From contig NZ_NHSJ01000109.1 of assembly GCF_002937075.1 (NCBI RefSeq), positions 1 through 42,968 on the forward strand: DNA of 42,968 nt, given 5' to 3'. The DNA is from Rhodoblastus sphagnicola. GTDB lineage: Bacteria > Pseudomonadota > Alphaproteobacteria > Rhizobiales > Beijerinckiaceae. The position numbers and the translations under genes were made by a program. The notes beneath the pieces were generated by a model, which worked only from the letters and a program-made list of their open reading frames with translations, did no database searches and was not told where the DNA came from. This document shows, piece by piece, positions 16,325 through 28,300 of this stretch. Numbering within the stretch: position 1 is the first letter of the stretch; each line of letters starts with the position of its first letter.

Positions 16325-19300
16325 TTATTGTTTGGCGCCGAACGCGACAAATTGCACCGCGCTGTTCTGATTATAGGTCTGTCGTTCACGGTCGTTACGG
16401 CGCTTGTCCTCCTGCTGGCGGGGTTCGCCATCGCCGCCGCCATAGCCGAGCACTTCAACGATGATGACTGACGGCCGGTCGTTCCCGGAGCCGGCGTTCG
16501 GCGCTGCCGTCTGCTGCGTGGCGGCGGTCGCGTTGGACGCCGCCAGGCTGGCGCTGATGTTCGGCGCCTGAACGGTCGGAACGCCCGTGGACTTGCCCTG
16601 CACCTGGATGTTGGCGGCATTGAGAATCTGCAACGCCGCCAGGTTGAGGTTGCCGGAGACGCGGATGCCGGCTTCTCCGGCGTCGATCGCGCCGAGCGGC
16701 GCGATCAGATCGACGTCGCCGGCCTTCACCTCGGGGATCGGGTTGAGCGTCGCGATGCCAGCGCCCGATGAGGGGGCCTGCGGCGACAGGCTCACATTGC
16801 CGTAGCTGTCGTAGACGCGCCTCGGCGGGGTATAGACCACGGTGGTCTTGGAGCCGCGTCCGGCATTGATGTCGCCTTCCGCGGACCAGGCGATGATGTC
16901 ACCGCCGAAGGTGGTCATGATGCGCGACAGGCCGAGCAGGATGCTGCCCTTGCTGTAAAGCTGGATGTCGCCTTGACCCAGTGTGACCAGCCCCGCCGAC
17001 GCCGGCGGCGCTTGTCCCTCGATGCCGATGATGGTCCGCCCGCCCGGCGAGAGCATCTGGATGTCGCCCCCCTTCTGTGTGCGGACGCCGGCGCCGCCAT
17101 ACATGGTGATGTCGCCCGCACGCATGACAGGCTGTCCATTCCCGTCCCGGTCCGGGAACAGCGCGGCGATCGCGTTGCGGCCGCGCAGATAGCTGCCGTA
17201 ACGGGTGCTGGCGCTGTCGTTGTATTCACGGCCGCTGGCGGTGAGTTCGGCGAAGTAGACCTGACGCAGGAAGATGCGCTGCCGCTCGGGCGCCAGGGCG
17301 CCGAAATAGGCCAACGCTTCCGCTTCTGTACCGTCAAAGCCGTAACGATCCTTCAGCCAGGCCGCGAGTTCCTTCTCGTAGGTCTTGGCGACCTTGCCGG
17401 GCTGGTCGGCCAGCGGCACGCCTGCCACCGCCAGCCGGCTCGGATCGAGATAGAGCGCCGCCAGATTTTCGTAATCCGGTCCAGCCTCTCCGACGCCGGC
17501 CAGAATCGCGATGCTGGCGCCCGGGCGTGTATCGCCCGACGCGATCGCTCCGAGGCTGGTGATCGCGCCCTTGGCGGCCTGGTACAGGTTGCGCCCCGCC
17601 GAGATTTCGAGCGCGCCGGGGCCGGCGATGTCGATATTGGCATAGAGAATGTCGCGTCCGGCGGAAAAGATCGAGACGTCGTTCGCATCGCTGTGCACGA
17701 TCAGGTTGCCGTGCGAATACCCGTTGATGGCGGCGGCGCCAGCCACCGTGACGCCGGGCGCAAGGCCGGCCGCGACGATGTCGCGGCCCGCGCGCACGAC
17801 GACCGGAGCCGATGCATTGAGCCAGGTCTTGCCGCTCAGAAAGGTCACCGTCTCGCCGGTGACGAGTCCGACGATGTCGCCTTCGCCGGCATAGAAGCGC
17901 ACGGGATCGGCGTCATCCGCGCGGTCGAGCGCGATTTTCGCATCGTTCGGGCCGAACACGAACAGCGATCCGCTGATCGGGCCGCCGGTATTTACATCCC
18001 GGATGCCGTTTGGCGACGCGTTGGTCACGATCAATTTGATGTTGCCATAAACGTCATTTTCGTAGCCTGCGAAGGCCGGATTGAACGGCGTCGGCAATTC
18101 CGTGCCGGCGCCGGACAGGCTGAACGCATAGTGCCCGGCATAGATCGAATCCTGGGCCAGCATCTCCAGCGAGCCGGTGGCCGATGGCGCCAGGGTGATG
18201 GTGGGATAGACGGCCGAATCGCCACTGTAGCGCATCAAGGGCAGCGCATCGATTCCGTAATAGATGCTGCCGCCGAGCGCCGCCGCCCGCAGGATCGATG
18301 GATAGGTGAACCATCCGTCGGTGGTGTTCTGGTCGGAGTTATTATTCCCAGCGCCGCTATGCGCGCCGCTGTCGCTCGTCGAGGTGGTCGGCGTGAGATT
18401 GCCGCCGGCGGAGACCAGATTGATCGCTGTGTGATCGGTCCACAGCGTGAACCAGCTTCCGCCGCCGCTGGCGTAGTCGACGCCGCCGACCGAGAAGGCG
18501 GAATTGCTCGGCGTCACCGACCGACCGGGATCGCCGGCGCCGCCGAGCACGAGATCGCCCAGGGTTTGCAGATAGACCGTGGCATCGCCGGGCGCCACCG
18601 TGATGCCGGAGGTCGCCAGGGACTGCGTCGCCTCATACGGGTCGGCGCCGCGGGTATCGTAGCTGTCCCGCAATCCGTAGATCAGATCGATGCCGCCGAT
18701 CGACGCCGCGGCCACGCTCAGGGTGCCGCGCAGATTGATCAGCGAGCCGCCGAGGGCCTGCTTCTGGGCGGAGGAGTCCGTGGTGATGGCGAGATTGGGA
18801 TTGAGCGCGCCGGCAATCCGCATGTCGATATCGCCGCCGCCGGTCAAGGTGAGCGATCCGTCGGCGCCGACGCGGCCGGTGCTGCCGACGGCAACCACCA
18901 GACCCTGGCTGCGATCGACGCCGCTGGTCTCGCCGCCCGTGCTGTTGCGCTGCGTGATCGCGCCGGCATTGCCGCCGACGCGGATGGTGATATTGCCGCC
19001 GCCGAGCGCGCCGATGCCGGTGAACCCGACGAGATCGGGGATGTCGTAGTTAGTGCTGTTGGTTTTTTTCGGCACGTAGGCGCCGAAATTGATCCACCAC
19101 GAGGTCTCGATCGTATCATCGACCGCCGCGGTGCCGCTGCCCTGGCGCCACAGCCAGTTTCCGGTCAGCACGCTCGACGGGCTTGCCCGGTAGGACTGAC
19201 CGTAGATGTCGCCGATCAGATCGCCGCCCGCCGCGATCAGGACGTTGCCGCCGTGATCCGGGTACCACGCCTGATAGGACGCCAGCGCGGCGGTCGCGTA

Positions 19301-22300
19301 ATCGGCATTGGCGCTGCCGAGCAGCGTGCCATCGGCCGTGACTGAGCGGGCGAGGTTGTAGCTTGGATCGACCGCGGTCGCCGTGCCGGCGGTGTAGACG
19401 CCGTAGAGCGACTGCATCTTGATGCTGCCGGCGGCGACCAGCGACAGGTCGCCGGCGCCGGTGCGGACCACGCTGAACGAGGGCGCCACCACCGTGGTCG
19501 TTGCCGGCAGGGTGATGGGGCCGAGGTTGTTTTGCGCAGGATCCGCGAAATTGGACGGATACTGGCCTATCATATCGTCCCAGCTGTAACTGGGGTCGCC
19601 GTAGAGCGTGGCCACCTCGAGCCGGGTCTTGTGGAGCAGCGCGGACGGATCGGTGATGCCGTCGGGAAGGTAACCGCCCAGAGCGGTCATCAGCGCATCG
19701 AGTCCCTTCTGGGTCAAGCCCAGTTCGATATTGCCCTTCGCAGGATTCCAGAAATCGGCTGGCATCCCGTAGTAGTCCACGGTCTCCGCCCATGAACCGC
19801 CCAAGAGCGTCGCGATTTGGGCTTCCGACTTTCCGATCAGGTCGTTCACCGTAAAATGGTAGTCGCCACAGACCACGGCGCAGAGGGCCTCCGCTCCCGC
19901 CTGGTTCAAATTGAGGAGATCGCCACCGGAGGCGTACCGCGCGACGTAGTGGGTATCGGCCAGAATGATGTCGCCCTTGCCCAGCGCGTTGCGCGCCCGC
20001 ACATTGGCCGAGCCGAGATCGGCGCCGGCCACCAGCGTCAGGTCCGACGATTTCGCCCCGGCGGCCAGCATCGAGGCGAGCGCCCAGTTGCGGCCCTGGA
20101 TGCCGCCTGTCGTCCCGCGCAGATCCACCGCCTGGCCGCCGACGAGCTTGACGTTGGTCTGGGCCGGGATCAGCGACCCGGCCGCGAGCGTCATCTGCGC
20201 GGTGGAGGTCATGTCCACCGGCAGCGGCGCGCCCTTCGGCCAGACCAAGGCCGCAAAGCTGGCGGCGCTCTTCAGCACCGTGCCGGCGCCGAGTTGCATG
20301 CCGGCGGACAGCGTCACCGCATTCGGCAGGACCATGCCGGCGGCATAGGCCACCGAGCCGTCCGCATTGTAGATGGTCGCCTGCACCACCGTGCCCGCCG
20401 ACAGAGCCAGCGAACTTGCCAGGGTGGCGCGCACCGGCAGCACCGTGCCGGATGGCAGCGAGGTCGCACCGGTCCTCTCGGTACCGAAATAGGCCGGAAG
20501 GTCGTAATTCAGCGTGACGCCGGCCTTGAACACCGTTCCGGTCTCGAGCGTGACCGCGGTGGCCAGCACCAGATCGCCGCCATAGGGCACCACGCCTTCC
20601 TCGAGCAGCCAACCCTTGACGTCGTCGGGCGTCGACGGCGGCGGCGCAAAGCCGTCGTTGATGCTGCCGTGGATATTGAGATTGCCGACGGCGCGGATGT
20701 TGAAGGCGCCGGGCTCGCCGAAGCCGTAGGTCGCCGAATTCACGTTGCGATCGGCATTCGGCCCGTAGCGATAGCCGGACAGATCGAGATCGCCGGCCAC
20801 CGTCAGGTCGCCGTTCGGATTGTCGGCGCTGACCTTGCTGACGATATCGACGCCGGGCCGCAGGTGATAGCTGCCGAGACCTGCGAGCCTGGCGCTCAAG
20901 GACGTGTTGGCGAGCGCCGCATTGATGAAGGCGACGCTGTCGCTGTCGAGATCAGCGACATAGCTCTGCGTGATCTCCTGCGGCTTGTAGCCGGTGACGT
21001 CGGGCGCGGCGGCGAGCGGCGCGTCGTCATAGATGCGGAACGCATTGACCGCGATGGTCTTGGCGCCCCGGATCAGCGGCGTGCCCTGGACATTGACGGC
21101 GACGTCATTGGCGCCGTCGATGCCGCGCGCGCCGGCGGCAACGCCTGAGCCGCCGAGGCGCGGCGCGTTCAGCGTCAGCGTGCCGCGGGCGACGCCGTCA
21201 TTGAGATAGGTTCCTGCGCCGAACGCCACATTGGCGCCGGCGCGCAGATCGAACGCCGCGTTGCCGCCTATCGTCAGCGTGCCCATGCGCGTCGTCAGAT
21301 CGACGATGGCGCGGTTCGGCGATTCGATGATCTTGCCGTAGCTGTCGAAACGCATCCCTGTGCCGTGCGCGTCGAGCGTGCCGTTGATGGTCAGGTCGCC
21401 CATCGCCGCCAGCCGGATCGTGCCGACCTGGAAGCCGCTGGCGTCGATGGCGCCGTTGACGGTGAGGCTGCCGCCGTCGAGCGTGATCTCGACCTCGCGC
21501 GCCTTGACTTCGTTGCCGACGACGAGGCTGCCCTGCTTGATCTGGAAGCGGCGCGCGCCGAACAGCTCGCCGGCATTGAGCCGGGCATTGAGCCCCGCGA
21601 AATCGGCCAGCGTCTGCGCATAGACGTCAAGCTCGGCCGCATCGTAGGGCACATAGGTGCCGCCCGCGTCGTAGAAGCCGGTCGCGCCACCGCGGAACGC
21701 GCCGGCGAGATCGACATGGCCGGCGCCCGCGCCGAGCGCCGTGACCGTCGCGGTTCCGCCGCTGTTGTACTGCGCCGACAGATCGATCACCGATCCCGCC
21801 GCCTGGGTGATGTTGCCGGCGCTGCTGCTCATGACCAGATCGCCGCCCCAGCTGTATTTGGTGACATCGAACAACACCACGGCGCGGCCCGACAGATCGA
21901 GCCGCGAGTTGTCGCCGAGCACGATGTCGCCCGCCGCCGTCAACTCCAGCCGCCCGGACGGCAGCACCACGCTGCTATCGATGAGGACATTGGCGCCGGT
22001 CAGCTTCAGCGTCGCGCCGAGTTCATCGACGCTGGCGGCTGCGCCGCCCGTTCCGGCGATGCGGATAGCGCCGCCGGCGGTGATGGTGTTGACCGAGCCG
22101 GCCGCGCCGGTGAACAGCGGCGTGGTGATCGTGAGGTTGCCGCCGCTGTGTTGATAGCCGGTCACGGCGTCATAGGCGCCCTGCCGGGCATAGACGCCGA
22201 GCGTGCTCTTGTTGGTCGAGGTCACGGAGCTGGCGGCCGTGATGTTGACGGCGGCAAAGCCGAGCGCGATGCGGTTGTCGACGATTGTGGTGCTGGGTTG

Positions 22301-25300
22301 AGTGTTGGGACCGTAGCCGAACACGACCCGGTTCGCCACGATGTTGAGCGCGCCGTCGCCGAGCCTGTCGGCCATCGCCGCGCCCGGCGCCGATGACGAG
22401 CCGGTCCAGACGAATTCGCCGGCGCGGATCGTGGCGGTGCTGCCGGCCGCGCCGTAGCCGTAGATTGCCGGCGTCGCCAGCACCAGACGGCCCAGCGTCG
22501 ATGCGTCGAGCGTGACGTCGCCGAACACATTGACCGCGTCATGCGCAGTGAGCGCCAGCGTCTCCAGCGCCGGCGCGCCGATCGCGGTGTTGCCCGCCAG
22601 CAAGCGCGCCAGCACGGCCTGGTTGAGGGTCAGCCCGGTCGGCAGCCGACCGGCGGCGGCGGCGGTCGCGATACTCGCATCGGAGCCGAGATTGATCGCC
22701 GACAATCCCAGCACGAGATTGCGGGTGCCGTAGGAGACGTTGTCGGCGACGGTGACGGCGCCCGCCGTCATCACGCCGATGGCGCCTTCGGAGGCGATCG
22801 TGGTGGTCCGGTTGCAGGCGGCGGTGACGCAGGCGCCGATCGTGATGTCGACGTTGGCCGACTCCGTCCCGCCCCGCAGCAACGTCACCACGCCATTGGA
22901 CACGATCAGCATGCCGGTGTCGACGACGTAGGGAGCACTGGTGTCGTTGCCCGGCGATCCGCGACCGATGGTGCTGATCGTCGCGCCTTCCTCGATCGTG
23001 ATGGCGCCCCTCTCCTGGCGCCACGACCTTCCTCTCGAGTTGAAGACGATCTCGGCCGCCGACAGACGGGCGCCGCTGCGCAGGACGATATCGCCGAAAT
23101 AGCCGTCGTTCAGGTTCAGACGCGGCGCGTCGAGCTTGCTAAGTTCGTCGGCGGAGACCGAGGCCGCCACCATACCAGCGGTGGCTCCCTGCCCGGTCGC
23201 GAGGATTTCGCTGATGCCGGTGATCGAGACAGCCCCGCTATAGCCATCGCTGCCGGCCTCCGCCCTGATGCGCAGCGCGCCATCGAACAGCAATTGCATG
23301 CGATCGTCGCCGACGCGCGCCTTGTCGAGCAGCATGGTCAGCCCGCCCGCATCGACCGTCATCCAGCCGCGCGCGACGCTGTTGGTCTCGGCGTTCGCCA
23401 GCACGTAGGCGTCATAGGTGGTCTCGTTGAAAGACGAGTGCTTGCGGACCTGATCCGCCGCCGTGATGATGACCCGGTTCGGCAGCGATGAGCGGATCGC
23501 CGTATTGGCGACGCTGAGATAGGCGCTGACGATATAAGAACCGCTGCCGGTCGCAGCGACGCCGGTGACGGCGGGACTGACGGTGCTCCCCAGCTCCACC
23601 CGATAGGCGCCCGGCAGCAGTGCATAGGTCGCGGGCATCAGGGTGTAGGCGCCGGCGGCAAGACCCGGCACGCCCTCGGGAATGGTGATCTGGCGGCCCA
23701 CCGCCGGCAGGCCATAGCCCGCTTCCTGCACCGCCGGCGCATAGGAAACGGAGCTGCTCGGCACGATCGCATAGACCTGATTGCCCTTCGCGCTGTAGCT
23801 GTAACCGGGATTGGCATTGACTAGCGGCGTGGTCAGGATGTTCACCGAACCGCCGCGCCCCGAGACGAAGCCGGCGCCGGTCAGTTCGCCGCCGCCCGAC
23901 AGGTCGATCAGCGAACCCGCATCGGCGTCGATATGCAGGCCGTTGAGGGTGATGGCCGGACTGGAAGCCGCGACCGTCGCGCCGTTATAGGTGTAGCTGA
24001 CGCCGTCGACCGTGCCGCCATAGGGCATCACCAGCCCGACGCCGCTGACCGACGTGATGCTGCCCGGCAGCAGATGGATCGTATCCGCTTGCGGGACGCT
24101 GCCGCTTGAGAGGCTGCCGAGCACGATTCCACCGAACGGCGCGCGCACCACGCCGCCCTGGTTGATGGTATCGGCGGCCAGGGTGAGGAGGCCGAAGGCG
24201 GAATAGGGCGCGTCGGGATCGGTGTCGCCGTAGCGCTGGATATTCAGCACGCTGCCGACGAGAAGCTTGGCGGCGCTGCCGGCGATATAGCCGGCAGTGA
24301 TCGTCCCGGTGGCCCGGCTCGCCGGATAGATCTGGGCGGCCGTCACGGTGATATTGCCCGGCGTCTGCAGCAGGGCGCCCCTCGTCTGGGCTCCGCCGAG
24401 CATGCGGACATCGCCGCGGCTCAGCAGATCGACCAGCGCGAAGCCGCGGCGATCGAGGGTGTAGCTCTCGGCCTGGGTATTGATGGACTTATGCACCCCG
24501 AACACCACGCGGTCGCGGATATCGATGAGATCGGCGGCGACGGAGAAGACGGCGCTGCCCGACTGTTGCGACGGCGCGCCATAGCCCTCGTCCCACCGCA
24601 CCGTGGGCAACGTGTAGGTATCCTTGCCAGGGCGCGTCACGCCGGCCAGCCGCACATAGGGCGCCGCCAGCGACACCCGCGAATCCACGCCGGCATTGGC
24701 GCCGAGCGCGTAGGCGCCGGCATAGAGGCTCAGGCTCTGGTTCATGGCCAGCGTGACGTCGCCGTCGAAGGAGATCAGGCCATCCGACAGCAGCGACAGC
24801 GTGCCGAAGCCACCGGCCTTGATGCGATCGACGCCGAGCCGCGCCGTGCCGGTCACCAGGCCGGCCTTGGCCTCGACCATCGAGCCGGCGCCGGCGATGG
24901 CGCTGTCGCCCTGAACATTGGCGATGACCAATTCACGATGCCGCAACACGTCGCCGGATGTCGATAAGCTCAAATAATTCGGCGCTTCGAGCGCCAGCGC
25001 CAGCGTGCCGCCGGCGGCGTTCGCGCCACCGCCTGCCGCGCGCAAGGTCCCGTCGAGATAGAGGCCGTTGCTCGATTTGATGACGATGCTGCCGCCATTG
25101 CTGGCAACTTCGAGCGGCGTGCTGGTTTTCGCCAGCCCGGAACCGGGAATGTCGAGCACCGCGCTGGCGCCGGAGGCATCGAGCCGCGCGCCGGGCCGGA
25201 TCACCGCGAAGGCATTCGGCGTGAAGGACTCGCCGGTCGTCTCCCAATCCACCGCGCCGCCGATCAGGATCGAGCCGCCATTGCCGACCACGCCATAGCG

Positions 25301-28300
25301 CTCGCCGCGCGCGTTGGTCGCCGTGACCGCGCGGGCCGCGACATCGAGCACGGCGTCATCGCCGATCCAGATCAGGCCGGCTTTGTTGTCGCCGGTGCTC
25401 TGATTGAGGCTCGCCGCGGCCTGGGTCAGGCTGATCGTGCCGCCCGGCGCGGTCAGCGCGCCGTCGATAGTGAAATCCTTGGCCTGCAGGCTGATCGACT
25501 GGCCGGTATCGACGCGGATCGACGCGCCGGCCTGAATGCTGATCGGGCCGCTCGCCACCGTCAGGGTCCCCTCGCCGACATTGGAGCGCAAGGTCAGGCT
25601 GGCGCCGCCGCGCTGGGTGAGGCTGCTTTTGCTGGCGTCTTCGGTCCATTCGGGCGGCGTCCAGACGCTGAGCGCGCGGGAGGGATCCTCGCCGGTGGCG
25701 ACCGAGAAGGCCGCGTCCGTCAAGCGATAGATCGGCATCGCCACATCGAGCCGGGCGCCGGCCGCAACCACCACACCTTGCCGGCCATTGATATCGTAAC
25801 TGGAGAACCCCGACTGCAACAGCGACGCGTCGACCTGCAGGATCTCTTTGACGGCCATCGCGCGCTGGACCACCGTGCCCGCGGCAATCAGCGTTCCGGC
25901 CGCAATCGTGCCGTCCGACGGCGCCAGCGTCCCGGCCGCCGCGGTCCGGGTGAACGGGACAGACGACGGCAGACCATTCGGGAACACCGCAGCCGGCAAG
26001 GTGTAGAGGTACAAGCTATTTATATAATATGGATCGATGCTGACGACCGTCCCCGCCGGGATCACCACGGTCGACCAATGGCTGATATTGTAATGTGGTC
26101 CCTTTTTATCCGCGCCCGTTTCGATCAAATACGTAAAGTAGGGATTCGACGTAAGCGGCGGCGTCCAGTCTGCCGCCAGCGTGACCTTGTCGACGACCGG
26201 TTTGCCGCCGGTCACTGTATCGCCGGGCTGGAACCAGGTGGCCTGATAGGAATAGCTCGCCGGAAGCACCTCGCCGGCCTTGACCTGATAGTCCTGCGCC
26301 AGCACCAGATCGGCCGGCGCCGTCTCGCCGGCGCCGAGCACGCCGTCGGTCGCCAGCACCTTGCCGCCGATGGCGATCGCCGTGCCGGATTCGAGCTTGA
26401 GCGTGCCGCCGCCGCTGACGCCATAGGCGCGGATCGTGCCATCAAGGGTCAGAAGGCCGTTGGCCGTCACGGTGGAATTCTGCTGGTCGGCGATCAGCGT
26501 CACGTTGCCGCCGATGCCACCTTTGGTCTTGCCGGTGGCGAGGATCGCCGCGCCCGACGAGACGTCGATGACGCTGCCCGCTTGCAACGTCACGTCATGG
26601 GTCGAGCGCAGCGTGACCGAACCGCCGTTGATGAATGCCTGCTTCGGTTCGTCCTCGGACTCCAGCGCCGCGTTGACCCAGAGGCCGCGCAGATCGAGCG
26701 TCGCGCCGTCATAGAGAGTGATGGAGGAGAGGCCATTCTTGAGCAACGCCGCATAGGCGCCGCGCCCGCCCGAAGCGGCGCCCGCCAGCACGTTGTCGAT
26801 CACCAGCGAGCCGCCCCGCGCGGTGACATCGGCCTTGATATCGACCACCGCCGCGTTGAGGTTGATCTTGCCGCCGGCGGCGAGCGTGATCGGGCGATCG
26901 ATGGTGATGGTGTCGCTGGTTCCGATATCGAGCCCGCCGAGATGGGCTGCATTGATGCGGTCGGCGTCGAACCAGGCGGTGTTGGTGCGGACCGATGGCA
27001 GCAGGTTGGTGGCGGACAGGCCGGCGCTGATATCGGCGACATCGCTGAAGCGGACATCCGAGCCGTAGGCGGCAACCTGATTTGGCGTCGCGTCATAGCG
27101 GGCAAGACCGAGCGCGCCGGCGAGCGGCGCGGCGTTCTGCGCCTGCTTGTAGCCGTCGGCGACGCCTGTGGCGCGCGCGCTCGACTGCCGCTCGCCGGTG
27201 ACGACGTTGGCGATGATATCCGCCTCGAAGACCGATGTGGGAGTCGAGAGATTGAGACGGCCGGCGTCGCGGCCCACGGTGTAGCCGTCCTCCCAGCGCG
27301 CCGTGGCGCCGCGATCGAGCGGGTTGGTCCACACTTCAGTCAGCGCATCGGCCACCTTGCCTTGAATACGATGCGTGCGCACGAAGCCGCCGCCGGCCGC
27401 GACGACCTTCATATCGGCCGGCGCATTGTCGAACGTATACCTGCGACCGTCGCTACCGATCAGCACGGTCGAAAGAATCCAGCCGCCTTGATAGCTGACC
27501 GAACCGCCGGAAATATCGAACTTTGCGCCCTGCTGCGCGACGACTTGCGGCGCCGAAAGCGTGATGGAGCCGCCCACAGCCGCCCATTCGCCGATGGTGT
27601 GGCCGGTTTTGCCGAGATAGCCGCCGATTTCCAGCAACCCGCCCTTGGTATAGTAGCGCTCGCCGGCATAGCCGCCCGTGCCCGCCGCCACGAAAGTCAG
27701 ATCCCGGATATCGATCCAGACGTTCTTGCCGATCAACGCGCCGCTGTCGCGATTCACAGGCGAGTCCCTGAGCTCACTGCCCTGGACATTGACCTCCACC
27801 TGGTTCGCCGACATCGGCCGTACCGCGCCCTGCACGCCCGAAACATCGATGATCGAACCGGTCTCGGCGAACACGCGCGCGCCGGCGCTGACGGCGACCT
27901 GACCGCCTTGCGCCACCGTGAGCGAGCCGTTCTGGAAGTTGACCAGCCCGCCGGTGACGATCTCCACGCGCGACTGGTCGCGACGATCTGTCAGCCGCGA
28001 CAGATTGTCGAACTGCGCGGCCAGCGGGTTCAGTCCCGAGGCGGCGATCAGCGCATCGCGCTGGGCATTGAGCGCAGTATCGCTGGACTCCAGTTCCGGC
28101 ACGATCCAGCTCAGACTCTTGCCGGTCATCGTCACGCTGCCGCCGGCGTCGCTGGCCGCGTTCAACAGATGGATGGAGCCGCGCTGGTTGACCGACGTGG
28201 TGGAAAGCAGCACGCCGTCCTGCGTCACGCCCCGGCCGGCCAACGTGATGTCGCCCTGCTGCGACAGCACGATGCCGGTATTGGTCACGCGGCCGGCGGC

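Noticed and set aside
24400-24440. An RGD tripeptide in the first adhesin (LLSRGDVRML), as a host-cell binding site
   Set aside because: A single tripeptide in a 4,338-residue protein is expected by chance, and nothing suggests an animal host.
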